From Termitomyces sp. T153 (lineage: Eukaryota; Basidiomycota; Agaricomycetes; Agaricales; Lyophyllaceae), in assembly GCA_018296165.2 (NCBI GenBank), contig JACKQL020000159.1, positions 1 through 64,000 of the forward strand: DNA of 64,000 nucleotides, given 5' to 3'. Shown piece after piece: positions 43,446 to 54,735 of this stretch. The position numbers and the translations under genes were made by a program. Below the pieces are notes generated by a model, which made no database searches, was not told the DNA's origin, and saw nothing but the letters and a program-made list of their open reading frames with translations. Position 1 is the stretch's first letter; each line of letters opens with the position of its first letter.

Positions 43446-44469
43446 ATGTTGGTCCCTGTCTTCAGCGACGTCATCTGCTCTCTTGTCACGTATGTATCTT
43501 TGAAAGTTAAACCCACATACTGGTTCATGATGCCCCTTAGGCGCCAGAAGCAAAGCTCCTGGGTGACTCTGATTATAGTTCTACTAGGCTTCATCACATT
43601 ATGTGTCCTTGATGCAGAGATGGTGATGAACGGCAGAGCTCAATTGAGAGCAGAGGTAATGTTTTTTGGTTCTATAGTGGAAGATCCGGGCTATGGTATA
43701 GTTTTCAATACGGCAGCTGGTATAATATATCAACTAGATCAGTGGATGCCATTGATACTCGTATGCTTTTTTGCTCACAACCGACTAGATTTCCAACATA
43801 CCAAGTATTTTCGCAGCCAGTCATTAATGACACGTTTATCATATGGCGAGCATGGTCAATCTTCGGAAGACGTCGCTGGGCAGCATATATTTCGATAATA
43901 TTGTGTCTTGCTTCAGTCGGTATGTATCCAAATGCTCATTGGAATGGTACTACTTAACTGACATTGGCTTATTAGGAATTTTGGTTGCTTATGCAATTGT
44001 GGTGGCCTATGACATACTGCACGCCTTGATGATTCCGCATTCAATGGAAACTCTTCTAGAGTATGGTCCCTTGATTGCACTGGTGTTGTCACTGGTCAAA
44101 AACATTCTCGCTACATTCTTCATTTCCTGGATTCTATGGTGGTTCTCTCGAATATATCATGACATCCTTTCAATTGAATACTGGATACTTGCAGGGGATA
44201 TCTAAAATTTTTACAACAAAATTTTAATACTCGACAACGACAACGCTATACAATTTGGCGTGTGCTTCTGATCCTTGTAGAAGCAGGAGCTGTGTACAAT
44301 TTGCTGCTGGTAAGGGAAGCGAGATATCATTTTGCAGAACGGATGATTCTCAATTACTTGCACTTGTAAGATTGTTGCAATTGTCCTGCATTTTCGGGGA
44401 AAGTCGACCGGAGCTGTCATTCTTGGGAATGTGATTACTATTGTTTCTGTGAGCTTTTCTATTGCTTAG
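43446..44469 (+). CDS. Seven-transmembrane-type fungal membrane protein, six exons
   Basis: Exons 43,446-43,489, 43,541-43,719, 43,806-43,919, 43,976-44,138, 44,195-44,309 and 44,371-44,469 join to 714 bases (237 residues) in one frame. Introns are 51, 86, 56, 56 and 61 bp; all begin GT and end AG, and the third has CTGAC. Hydrophobic segments are WVTLIIVLLGFITLCVL, AAYISIILCLASVGIL, LIALVLSLVKNILATFFI, VLLILVEAGAVYNLLL and a last one ending VITIVSVSFSIA. The segment NDTFIIWRAWSIFGRRRW matches the WRAW loop of a large, mostly uncharacterised family of basidiomycete multi-pass proteins. An acceptor-like CAACAG just before the ATG suggests that one or more N-terminal exons lie upstream. It is the only intact-looking host gene inside the island. 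Role unknown. Confidence 0.72.
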
Positions 44470-45865
44470 TGACGCAGATGTTTAAATATATATAAAGATA
44501 GCTTTTCCAACCTTGACAATTTTCCTTGTTCAAGGACCATTTTCAACTGCACATCTAGTAGAATCAGTGATGTCCCTGTATGACACAGAACCAGATCATC
44601 CTGTTGCGCTAGAACCAAAGTCTAGTCCAGCTGATAATGCCTAGACTTTGCATGTCTGAAATGTCGTGCAGATAGGCAGAAATACTAATATGTACTTTTT
44701 CAGACATTCACTGTTAATGACTACTAGTAAAAACTCACGTTTCTTACCTTGGGTCATGTTCAACGTTCGCTTCAAGGGTTATTAACATTAGAATCTTCTT
44801 TCACCGTTTCAGCGCCCGCAATACATCCTACAGTCTGAATTACATAGTTAACTTCGCTTGTTGTCTGGCTACTCGGAAATTCAACTACTCCAACAAACAA
44901 ACAAACAGACGTTGCCAGTACACTGAGCTCTAAGCGCCAACCATAACACAAACCCGCTCACCGCCTCCTCTCTGAACACAGCTTTTTACCAACGCTGATG
45001 TCATCTGACCCAAACAGTCACTAAATTTGGTCACAGGCAATGTCTACTGCCTATCAATATGCCAATACAAACAAATACGAGCTGCTAAAAACAGCCTTTC
45101 TCAACAACTTCCATGGAGTTACAAAAAATGTCAATGAAGGGGTTCCAATGCAGAAAAGAGTAATGATAGAACCTGAGATCGGGACTAGGGCAGGAAAGCC
45201 TCAAGCCATGCGACAACCTTACTCTAAGACGGCCCGGACAAGACTGTCTTTGTATCGTTGTCGATCTCCGCTGGTGTGTGTCCCCTGCCAACTTCTCTCT
45301 ATTCGCCATTTTGTTGTCTATCTAACTTCAAGGTATATTATGCCACCTCTTCGATCGTGTTTACATTGCTTTACCGTCCGATGGAAGGGTGTCTCTGTTC
45401 AATTGATTCGGAATGACTTGTTTTGTTGTGTGTCGACTTCTGCGATATTTTCATGTATCTACAAGAACTTGATCCGGATCTGAATTTCGATCCACGGTAC
45501 TTACCTCCCACCCATTGGCACCAACTTCAAGCATCTGCGAGCTATTATTCTTGGGGATCGGAGAGTTCAACATGCACTGTAGGGAAAAAGAGTTTATCGT
45601 ATCATTCGGCTTCAAGTTACGAGCAGAGCGTTAGAACCCATGCATTGGATCACAGATGCTTCTACCTCAATTCTACCCATGACTACTAGGCTCATATTAC
45701 CACATCAATATTGCATGTGTTCACTTACACATACAAGAAAAAAGGTGTATAAAGTTCACCAGAACGTTAGGCAGAATGTATGTCAGTTTGTGATTGGCCA
45801 GTTGCGTGCGTAAACTTTGTAATTGTTGTACACGACATGAATTCTTGGGCATTCGAAGTTTTTAA
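44470..45865. other. No recognised gene
   Basis: Mixed composition with normal CpG content. A plus-strand open frame at 45,040-45,483 has no recognisable domain and no supported splice partners, so it is not called. Confidence 0.4.
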
Positions 45866-45889
45866 ATTGCTTATTCTCTAGTTCATAGA

Positions 45890-45995
45890 GTGGCAGAAGA
45901 GGTCTAAGAGGTATAGCTCAAACGCGGGGCATGAGTGGCTCCCAAAAACCCTAGTGGTTCTAGGAGATCCGCGTTCGAGTCGCGCTACCCTCTCC
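45890..45995 (+). repeat. tRNA-like repeat, copy 1 (possible SINE head)
   Basis: It contains a box A-like TATAGCTCAAACGCGG (45,912) and a box B-like GCGTTCGAGTCGC (45,971) about 59 bases apart, as in RNA polymerase III internal promoters. A second copy lies at 46,259-46,362. Acceptor-stem pairing is poor, so a functional tRNA is unlikely. Confidence 0.5.
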
Positions 45996-46098
45996 AGGGA
46001 TTTACAAAACGTACTTTTTGTTCCGACTTGACAATTTCTTGACTTAGTGGATTGGTTGAAATGGAAAGTTTGCATTGATCTTGTGACGGTATTTACGA

Positions 46099-46182
46099 GA
46101 GGGAATAGCTGAATCGAAGAGCATCGGATAATTGTCTCGGTCTGTGATCTGAACACCCGAGGTTCGAAACCATGGTTCTCTG
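46099..46182 (+). repeat. tRNA-like segment between the two SINE-like copies
   Basis: AGAGCATCGGAT resembles a tRNA D-arm/anticodon-stem junction, and GAGGTTCGAAACC resembles a T-arm with box B. The ends pair only partly. It is either a decayed tRNA gene or another tRNA-derived repeat. Confidence 0.4.
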
Positions 46183-46258
46183 ATGGTACCAAGGTGCGAC
46201 GAGTATGATCCCTTTTTAGTTGTTTCAAAGACCCGCGTTCAAATGGTGGTCACGGGTA

Positions 46259-46362
46259 GTGGCAGAAGAAGGTTTAAGGGGGTTATAGCTCAAACGCAGG
46301 GCATGAGTATCACAAACGCCTTAGTGGTTCTGAAGATCCGTGTTCAATCGCGTACCCTTCGC
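46259..46362 (+). repeat. tRNA-like repeat, copy 2
   Basis: Aligned with copy 1 over its whole length: GTGGCAGAAGA, TATAGCTCAAACGC, GGGCATGAGT, TAGTGGTTCT and a weaker box B (GTGTTCAATCGCG). It has the same orientation, about 370 bases downstream. Confidence 0.5.
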
Positions 46363-46569
46363 GAGATTCATGGTTGTGACATGAATTTGTGACAACTTGT
46401 GAATGCCTCGCCTTTTACCTGGTTGGTTAGGAAACGCGATATTGTGAGATCCAAGAGATGTACTAGAAGGAAGGTACCAATCAGTATTAAAGAGATGTCA
46501 CAGAGAATGAGCAACCGTGTAGTGATTATGACAAAGAGCATGGATAGAACAACATCACTATGGAAGTGA

Positions 46570-46744
46570 GCACTTGAACTGTCATTTCATAGACCATGAA
46601 GGAAATGTATGGTTCCATGATGATATACATATAGGTGCAGCAATGTACAGAGAAAACACTTCTTTGGAGCATACTGATTTTGCTAAATGTCCTACAAAGT
46701 TATCCAGTGTTGTCTTATATAGGGATGATGACAACATTGTATAA
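46570..46744 (+). pseudogene. Short orphan coding fragment
   Basis: About 57 codons without a start, reading HFIDHEGNVWFHDD then AMYRENTSLEHTDFAKCP and VVLYRDDDNIV-stop. The composition looks like protein, and the WFHD segment reminds me of repeats found in transposon-associated fungal proteins, but I cannot name the family. Upstream codons contain stops. Confidence 0.35.
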
Positions 46745-46855
46745 GTAAGTCTGCATTACATTTCAGCAATCCAACTTGAAGTATCAAATAACTTCCCCCC
46801 CCCATCACCCCTAGATCTTAATACTGCCATGCCATGCAATGGCTCATACCTCGCA

Positions 46856-47270
46856 TGTCCATTCCAATAAAGGCTATCAGTCACACAACTGGCAGAGGGA
46901 GATCCAAAGTCTATTCAGTATCTACAAGAAGTTCTAGAGTTCTAGCTACTCACTTGGCAGAGGGAGATATAAAGAGAAGAAGTATAAGGATCTCCAATGC
47001 CAGTGTTTGGAAAATTTACTCTAGAGCTTCTGGAAAAAACACCCAACAACAACCAAATTCAGAATCCAATCAAAAAGTAGAGATCCATTGTAAATGGCCT
47101 TGATCTCCAGACTCCCAGCATGTGACTGCAAATGAATATATTTAAATGATAGCCCTTTGTTGAATGTACCTGTGGCCCAAAGGTGGGAGGCCTACAATGA
47201 GCAGTAGGCTTGGAATAAAGGAAACAATCCAGGGGTCTAGCCACAGTGGTTCCCTGACATCACCCTGACA
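46856..47270 (-). mobile_element. 3' LTR of a diverged family B element
   Basis: Similar to the 369-bp LTRs (GGCAGAGGGAGATCC, GTATAAGGATC), followed by a purine tract (C-run on the plus strand at 47,271). The LTR start is duplicated as CCCTGACATCACCCTGACATCA, so it begins at 47,270 or 47,259. The left boundary is approximate. Confidence 0.65.
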
Positions 47271-47296
47271 TCACCCCCCCTCTAACATGTAGTGTC

Positions 47297-47939
47297 TCAA
47301 TGTACTGGGTAAGCAGAGTTGTGCATTGCCTGGTCAGCTGCTGAAATGGGGTAGATGCCTCCAATTGCCTTTGGGACATTGGGATGCCTGTAGTAGGAGT
47401 CCTGGACCAAGGCTGGTGCATGTACATCAGTCTGTGGTTCCCAAGAGATGTTCTCAGTGGCATATCCCTTCAATTTCACCTTTAATTGCAACTTCATCTG
47501 GAATATCCTGCTATCCAAGATTTTTTTCACCTCATACTCCTCATTGTCAACCAAGACTGGTGGTGGGGGTACCTTAGGGTGGCAGCCAGGGATCAGATCT
47601 TCTGGAGCTGGGAACAACTTGACAATGTTAAAGACTGTGTGCAGTTGGTGTAAGCCTGCTGGGAGTTGAAGTGGGTATGCTAAAAACCTGACCTTCTTCT
47701 CCACCATGAAGGGGCCAAGGTGACAATGTGACAGCTTCTATGATGGCCTGTTGTCTTAATGTCCAAGCTATCCAAGTACATACAGTCTCCAGGTTTGTAT
47801 ACAGGGGCTGGCATTGGCCAGCAATCATAGTATTGTGCTATGTTGTCCTTTGCCTTCACTAATGCTGCCTTTGCCTCCTCCTGTGCCCTTCATCCTGCCC
47901 ACAAACTTGTTGACTGAGTCATTATTCTCTGAGGGGTGT
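47297..47939 (-). pseudogene. Family B integrase C-terminus with chromodomain
   Basis: The open segment 47,297-47,707 has AYPLQLPAGLHQLHTVFN, then a chromodomain NEEYEVKKILDSR, VKLKGYA and ISWEPQ, then HPNVPKAIGGIYPIS. It aligns well with 3,502-4,200. It is cut at 47,939 by the family A LTR of element F. Confidence 0.8.
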
Positions 47940-48636
47940 TGTCAGGTTCCACTGACCATGGAGGCTCAGCTCAACTGGGCAAGTCCTTGATAGGCAGACT
48001 CAACATCCTGCATGTATAACTTGTGTTCTGGTGGGTTCCAGATGTTGGTTACCTATCAGGATAAGCTGTAGTAGTACTCCAAGTAAGTCTGGGGAAGTCT
48101 GGAGAGTGCTAAGGGTTAGGCACAGTAAGGAGTGAGTGAGGAGGTGTCAGGTATCATGTTTTGGGGCAGATACTTGGAAGGTAGGTTACTGAGGTCATGT
48201 GAGCAATGGGAGTAGGACTGTGGGTTGATGAATTCCAGAGCCAAGTGTAGAACAAGGTCCAGGGTTAGATAGAAGGTACAGGGTTACAGTGATGAGAACA
48301 GAGATTGGAATGGAAATAGAGTTGAGGCAAACAGGCACACATAGAAGGAAACTGAGAGAGACAAGACAAGATGGAGTTGAGACAAGATTGAAATGATAAT
48401 GAAGTGGGATAGAGACAAGAACAAATGCAATTGAGATGATATGAGACAGAAACTAGAGACAAGATGGAAACAGGGCACAAATGTAAGTAATATCAAGACT
48501 ACTGTAATGAATATTATTCTACAACTTAAGTTCTGGCTGATGGACCTGCTGAACCTCCTCCAGGAATTGTGGGTCTGACAGTGGGGCTTGTCAGGGCCAC
48601 ATGGGTTTGATGAGTGTCAGTTCTGATTGGGCAGGC

Positions 48637-50932
48637 TGTCAGGTTCCGCTGACCATGGGGGCTCAGCTACACTGGGCAAGTCCTTACTAGGCGAACATGA
48701 TTCCCTGCACTGACAACCAAGCACTCAGAGGTGTTCCAAGCACTAGGGACTTGTGAGGATAGCCAGGGGAGATTGACCCGAGCAAGTCTGGGGAGGTCTG
48801 GAGGAGTAGAGGACAGGTTGCGGGGGAGGGGGGACGGACTTGGCGGGGTTCAGGCATAAGTCTGTGTGTGAGTATTGCGGGTGCAGAGGAGGCGGAGGCT
48901 ATGTGGATGACAGGAGTGGAGCCAGAGTTCTGATGGGGGATCAACAGGGATTGATGGGGTTCGGAGCCAAGTGTATAGCAGGGTCCGAGGGTGGTAACAA
49001 GCATTGGAGGTTCATAATTGTAATTGTGGAGTTCATGAGGACGTTACGGTCAAGAGGACTTGGACACAATAGACAGAATCAAACAGAGCAATACAGAGTC
49101 AAACAAAATGAGACAAAGATGAGATGAGAACGAGAATAGATTCAGGCAGAGACACGGAATGATAATGAAAGGATAACAGAACAGAAATGAGATAAGACCA
49201 GGAGACTGAGAGTAAGGAAAACGAGACATGGGACACAAAACACGAGAAGAAACAATCAGAAACACATCAGAAAGGTAGGTAGATAGATAATCTCAAGACT
49301 AAAGTACAAGGAGCTACTCTATGTCTTATATACTGACTACTGAAGAGCTCCGGGGATGTCAGCTGTGGTGGCAGGGCTTGGCAGAGCTCGACAGAGTCAA
49401 CAGGTGTTGGTTACAATCAGAGGGCGGGCTGCATTGATATGTTGATGGGATCAATTGTGACGCGGTCTGTTCTGAGGCTGTTGTGATACTCCAGGGTAAG
49501 TTGGGGAAGCCAGGGTGTCAAGCTGATGACGTGTAATGGGGTCAGGCACAGCGGGGGAGTGGTCCCAGGGGCTCAGGAAGTCCAGGGGAAGCGCCGGCAG
49601 CTGCAGGGAAGACATCGGAGTTGGCCAGGGGGCTGTTGGAGTTAGCCAAGAATGTGCCAGAGTTAGCTGGAGTAGGTGCAGAGTGCTGAGCAAGTTTGAC
49701 AAAGCGTTGGGGGGTGTCACGACCCGTTCCCCGAAACCCCACACATTGTCCATCAACCCCCCGAACCCCCAAAGTGACCCCCAACACTCCGCCGAACTTC
49801 CGCCCATGCCCCGTGCCTACTTCAGCTAACTCCGACGCCTCCCCGGCTAACTCCGACAGCCCCCTGGCCAACTTCGGTGCCTGCCCCGCAGCCACTGACA
49901 CTTACCCTGGGCCTCCCGAACCCCGAGAACCACCCCCGCTGTTCCCGATCTTTGCCACCCATCATCAACTCAACACCCTGGTTCCTCCAACCTATTTCGG
50001 AGTATCACAACAACCTCGGGGCAACCTGTGTTCTCCAATGATCCCATCAACGTATCAGCGCGGCACAATCCTCGATCACAACCAACACCTGCCCCCTCCG
50101 TCGAGCTCCGCCAAGCCCCACCGCCACAGCCGACATACCCCGAAGTCCTCCAGTAGTCAGTATATAAGTCATCGAGTAACTCTTTGTACCCTAGTCTTGA
50201 TATTGCTGAACGTTACCTATGGTCTGATTGTTTCCTTCTCGTGTCTCGTGTCTCGTTCCCTTATCTCAGTCTCCCGGTCTTATCTCAGTCTCCCGGTCTT
50301 ATCTCAGTCTCCCGGTCTTGTCTCATCTCCATTTTGTTATCGTTCTTGTTATTGTTTTGTATCTCTATTCGAATCTACTCTTGTCCTATATCAACCCCAT
50401 CCCATTTCGTCTGATGCTGTCTCGGTGACTCCATCCGACCATTGTGCCCAAGTCTTCATCGACCTTAACGACCTCACGAACTCTGCAATTACAATTACAG
50501 ACCCCAACACTCCTTTACCAGGTCCGAACCTCACTCTTTGCTCGGTCCCGGACTCCATCAGTTCCAAATGATCTCCCATCAAACCCCGGCTCCGTTCCAT
50601 TGATCACACAGCCACCTACTCCCTTGCTTCCACAAATCTCCCGTACGGCCTTCTGCCTAAACCCTGCCAAGACCACCCCATCTCCTCACAATCCGAATTC
50701 TCCGGACCTTCCCAGATCTGTCTGGATCACATTCCCCCAACTACCCGCACGAGCCACCAGGGCCCGGAACGTCTTTGAGTGTTCGGTTACCAGTGCAAGG
50801 GGATCACGCCCGCCTAGTAAGGACTCGCCCAGTGCAGCTGAGCCCCCGAGGTCAGCGGAACCTGACGGGGGGTTCCGGGGGAGCAGGGGTTTGTCGGGTG
50901 GTGTACGGGGCTTCAGGGAACAGGTCATGACA
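48637..50932 (-). mobile_element. Solo LTR, family A, target duplication CAGGC, itself interrupted
   Basis: It starts TGTCAGGTTCCGCTG and ends CAGGTCATGACA. CAGGC lies at 48,632-48,636 and 50,933-50,937. A second, opposite solo LTR occupies 49,715-50,867 within it. Confidence 0.88.
49715..50867 (+). mobile_element. Solo LTR, family A, innermost of a three-LTR nest
   Basis: 1,153 bp from TGTCACGACCCG to AACCTGACG; the last base is G instead of A. Flanking GGGGG on both sides may be the target duplication, but the local G-run makes that weak. TATATAAG at 50,161 and AGTCTTGATATT at 50,193 keep the 32-base spacing. It is CpG-rich, hence young. Confidence 0.85.
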
Positions 50933-51192
50933 CAGGCCATGGTGACATATTGGTGTGGGTCCATGATGTATCCCAGGGTTCAGGAAGAGCATTGGAGGTA
51001 CCTGAGAGTAAGTAGGGATTGGGAGAGTGATGGGGCCCACTACAGGGCTGTTGGGGTTTTCTGGGGAAGTGTCAGACTCTGCCAGGGGAAGTGCTGCAAG
51101 TGAACAAAGGTCAGGATGGATCAAAGAGGTGTTGGCAGGTATTCTGGGAAAGTGGGGTTGCTTGAAAGGAGGTCTGGGGATGGGTCATAACA

Positions 51193-51842
51193 TCACCCCC
51201 CCCCCCCCCTTCAGCATTGAGACCCTTAAGGCATGGGATATAGTCAGGGATTGGCAGTAGCATGGAAATCAAAGCCAGTGCAATATGCATCATTTAGCAG
51301 CAAGCAGCAGCTACATGGGGAACAAAGTCAAAGCAGAATTGTCATCCATCAAGAAACTCCTCCTCAGAAATTGAAAGGGTCAGGACATACCCCAGTGCTC
51401 CCCTATTGCCTCCTCATGTCTCCCTTGTTGTTGTTGTCCCCAACACCCCCTTCTTCCAATGAGAATTGCATCAACATGTGGGCAGAATACAAAGAGCACT
51501 GGCAGGAGTTTTAACAGCATTGGAACTGGAGGAAGGTGGACTCAATGTACCACTGACATGAGTACTAGGATTCTTTCCATGGTGCCATCCTGATTCAGTT
51601 GACAGAGTTATCTGTGGCTGTGGTGAGTCTATCTGGAGGTTTCTCTTAAGCCTAGACTCCAAGGCAGTTTATCCATCCTGTCCTGGTGTCACCAAGTTGC
51701 CCCCTCAGGTTGAGCTTGGAAATGGGGAGGGTGCAACTTGTTCTGGAGACCCAACAAGTAGCACAGGCAGTGGTGATGCCTGAGGAATCTGTAGAGGTAG
51801 TTGGGCAGGCATAGGGCCCCCCAACCTTGGAGTGGTGTCAGC
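51193..51842 (+). pseudogene. Element F opposite-strand gene, 5' part
   Basis: Directly after the 3' LTR of F the plus strand shows the start of the accessory gene (about 51,416: MSPLLLLSPTPPSSNEN). Near 51,780-51,835 it has the stretch GPPTLEWCQ found in element C at about 21,040-21,075. It breaks off where family B pol begins, so F lacks everything else. Confidence 0.55.
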
Positions 51843-53034
51843 ACTTTCCGGAAGGTGTGTGGCAAAAGTTCAAGGTATGGACAGATCATAAGAACCTTGA
51901 ATACTTCTGGACAGCCAAGAAGCTCAATTGCTGACAGGCCCAGTGGTCCCTCTACCTCACCAACTTTGACTTCTTGCTGCACCACAAGCCCAGCCAGAGC
52001 ATGGGGAAGCCAGATGCCTTGTTCCAGAGAGTGGACCATGGTATGAGGGGGGAGGATAACAGCAACATTGTGCTCCTCCATACCAAATTGTTTGCAATCT
52101 GAGCCATGGAGGGTCTAGCCATTGAGGGACCAGAGGTGGACATTCTCTAGGACATATGGCAGGGCAATTGGGACAGTCAGCAAGAGGAACTTGTTGTGCA
52201 GGCAGCTCTAATGCTGAAGTCAGAGCATACCACTGGTGCCAAGTTGGTCTGCACAGACAAATAGGCCCTCTAGGATGGGATCCTAATCTTTAGGGATTGT
52301 ATCTATGTGCCCAATGTTCTGGAGCTCTGTTAGAGGATTGTGGAGCTACACCACAACTCCTGCATGGCAGGGCACCCTGGATATTGAAAACATTGGAGCT
52401 GGTATTGCAGAACTACTGGTGGCCCCAGATGTCCCAGTATATTGGGTCCTACACTAGTACATGCAATCTCTGCCTCTGGATCAAGCCCCAACACTGCCTC
52501 CCCTATGAACAGCTACACCCATTGCCCATGCCCACAAAATGATGGAGTGTGGCTTCCATGAACTTCATTGTAGAACTCCCTGATGCCCACAGTTATGACA
52601 CAATTATGGTGGTTGTAAACCTGTATGGTAAGCAAGCACACTTCATTCTGACCCACACTACCTGCTCGGCCATGGGCACCACAAACCTGTACCAGAGGAA
52701 TGTCTGGAAACTCCATGGCCTCTCTGACACCTATGTTTCTGACTGGGGACCACAATTTGTGGCAGACTTCACCAGGGAACTCTACCAACTACTTGGCCTG
52801 AAGCTTCACACCTCCACCACCTACCACCCACAGTCCAATGGCCAGACCAAACATGTAAACCAGGAGTTGGAGCAGTACCTCTGCCTTTTCTGCAACAAGT
52901 GCCAGGATGACTAAGATGAACTCCTCCCTGATGCCAAGCTCCAATACAACAACCACATTCATGCATCCACCCAGTTCTCCCCATTCTTCCTTGACACTGG
53001 ATGGCATCTGCACATGGGCTTTGAACCCTGGGCC
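51843..53034 (+). pseudogene. Family B gypsy pol fragment: RNase H to integrase
   Basis: Starts inside RNase H (KVWTDHKNLEYFWTAKKLNC, LLHHKPSQSMGKPDAL), then has the integrase zinc region. The open segment 52,549-52,914 has the rve core: FIVELPDAHSYDTIMVVV, VSDWGPQFVADF and HPQSNGQTKHVNQELEQYL, with the second Asp and the Glu of the triad. It ends in the conserved QYNNHIHASTQFSPF. Stops and frameshifts make it inactive. Confidence 0.8.
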
Positions 53035-53449
53035 CTTGCCAGCTTCTTAGCCACTCCTCTGCTCCTTTGATGCTTGCTTGTCACTTGTGCTTGCCTGCTC
53101 TAGCCAGGTTTATCCATGGTTGTGTTCATCCCCTCACAACCTCTGCAGCTTGTTTGACATCTCCAGGGCTCATTTCAGAACCCTGGAGATCTCTGGAGAA
53201 CTGCAGAGTTCTCTGTATTACCTCACCAATCATTGTCCTAGAGTTATGATTAGCTCTGGCCTTCTGTACAGTAGTTCCCACACTTCCACTGCACCAAGCA
53301 GCAGGGATCCTTTGACTTGTTCTCTTTGGATTCCCCTCTGCTAGGTGATTAGTTACTGATTGTATCATTGTCTACTCCACTAATATACTTTGGATTCCCC
53401 TCTGCTAGCTGCATGACTCTGATCTGCTGCTCCAGAGGTTGCCCTTACA
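53035..53449 (+). mobile_element. Truncated family B LTR with attached leader
   Basis: 53,144-53,449 aligns with the family B LTR and ends CCCTTACA at 53,449. The preceding 53,035-53,143 matches the leader at 10,970-11,110 (minus), including GCTCCTTTGATGCTTGCTTG and CTCTAGCCAGGTT. The LTR 5' end (TGTCAGG) is missing. Confidence 0.6.
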
Positions 53450-54635
53450 GTGCATGTACTTTTCTGCATGTTATGCGGAGCAGTTACATGCCCTGCATGG
53501 GATTGCAGATTTAGCATGTGCAACTATGTTTAAGGATGCACCTTATTATCTGAAATTCCACAAAATAACTTGTAGCAGGTGGACAACATTAGTTGTACAT
53601 CAAACATCACTGCAGGCACCCAAAGTTGTTTCCCTTGGAACAAAAGAAAAAGAGACACATTACACCATTCCTAATGCACATATTTCAAGGGGGAAAAGGC
53701 ATAAGACAATAAAAAATGACTTTTCCCAAAACCAAAATTTGACAAAGAAATGTTATAACATGTTTCTTTATCCCTTTTTCCAAGGGAAGCAACTTCCGGC
53801 GCCCGCAGTGCATGGATTAGGGAGACGTATTGGAGGTTGAGATTGGCCGGCCACGGGAACAAGGGTTCAGAAGATGTTGTCCTTGGGCCAAACGCTTATC
53901 AGGAATCTCTGGAAGGTCCTTTTTGTGATTTGGGAATCTCTGGGGAATATCCTGTATCTGAATATCAATAGGCTAAGTTGATGAAGCTGGTAAAGCCTAG
54001 ATTAAAATATGTTACACCGGGAAAGACCGTAGAGATCCCTCTGAGTCGAACATAAACGCCTCAAACAGCCCCGAAATCAACAGCTTTGTGCAGCACTCCG
54101 CTAACCACTGGTGGGGCCTGAACGTCCCCAAAAAGGCCTGCATTACCGGAACCTAGTACTCCGTGCCTGAAAGAAGTGACCCACCATTCAACGTTCTTTA
54201 CAAGACTTAACCGTCCAAGTTAGAGATAAACAGATTGGGAATGCTAGTAAACGCTTACGACGTGCTCTCAGTTCTACTACTTTTGTTGACACAGCGGGTA
54301 TAGCAAGGGCGAGAGAATATCAATCGAGAAATCGAGCTCTGTCGGAGGCTGATGGGGGAGTATGGACTTCAACAGGTCGACCTCTATGCTGTCCAGAGTT
54401 TTAGTGATGTTCCAGCCCAGCTTGGTCCAAAAGCCTCAGCTCTGGCCTGGCGTGAGGTGGCCCTGGGCTAGCTCTGGCTTGGCTTGCTCCAGGCTGGGGC
54501 TTTTGACAGGTAGACATAGAATCCTTTAGTAAATGTCAATAATCAGACGTAAGCCAGTTTTACATACGTAAACTTAATTCTGTCTGAGCCTGTGCTGTCA
54601 GCTGTCAGCGAAACAGAATACACATCTCTCATAAG
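53450..54635. other. Island edge, no recognised gene
   Basis: The first 350 bases are AT-rich and CpG-poor; normal CpG content returns near 53,810. A GGCT-rich simple stretch (CTCTGGC/GGCTTGG) lies at 54,425-54,510. No gene is supported. Confidence 0.4.
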
Positions 54636-54735
54636 GCTCTACGACTCGACTGCCATCGAGAAGAAATAGTGATCAATCCAGCCATAATTCGCTTCGATTT
54701 TCGGCCTGAGACACATACGTCCATTTTTTGGGAAC
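54636..54735. repeat. Diverged copy of the left-flank repeat
   Basis: It shares CCAGCCATAATTCGCTTCG, TTTTCGG and CATACGTCCATT with 1-115, in the same orientation. Only one copy of the 52-bp unit is present. The open frame continuing to 55,016 has no recognised domain. Confidence 0.65.

Larger units (their letters stand above)
47940..51192 (-). mobile_element. 3' LTR of element F (family A), interrupted by two nested solo LTRs
   Basis: The outer LTR runs 47,940-48,636 and 50,938-51,192, together about 950 bp, from TGTCAGGTTCCACTG to GGGTCATAACA. A run of 14 C (purine tract of the minus strand) follows at 51,193. The break carries a CAGGC duplication. The left flank is GGTGT inside family B pol. 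Confidence 0.82.

Noticed and set aside
45040..45483. 147-codon plus-strand open frame
   Set aside because: Composition is unlike the supported genes, no domain, no splice partners; probably a chance frame.
46099..46182. Functional tRNA gene
   Set aside because: D-arm and T-arm-like parts exist but the acceptor stem pairs poorly and no clean anticodon arm could be drawn.
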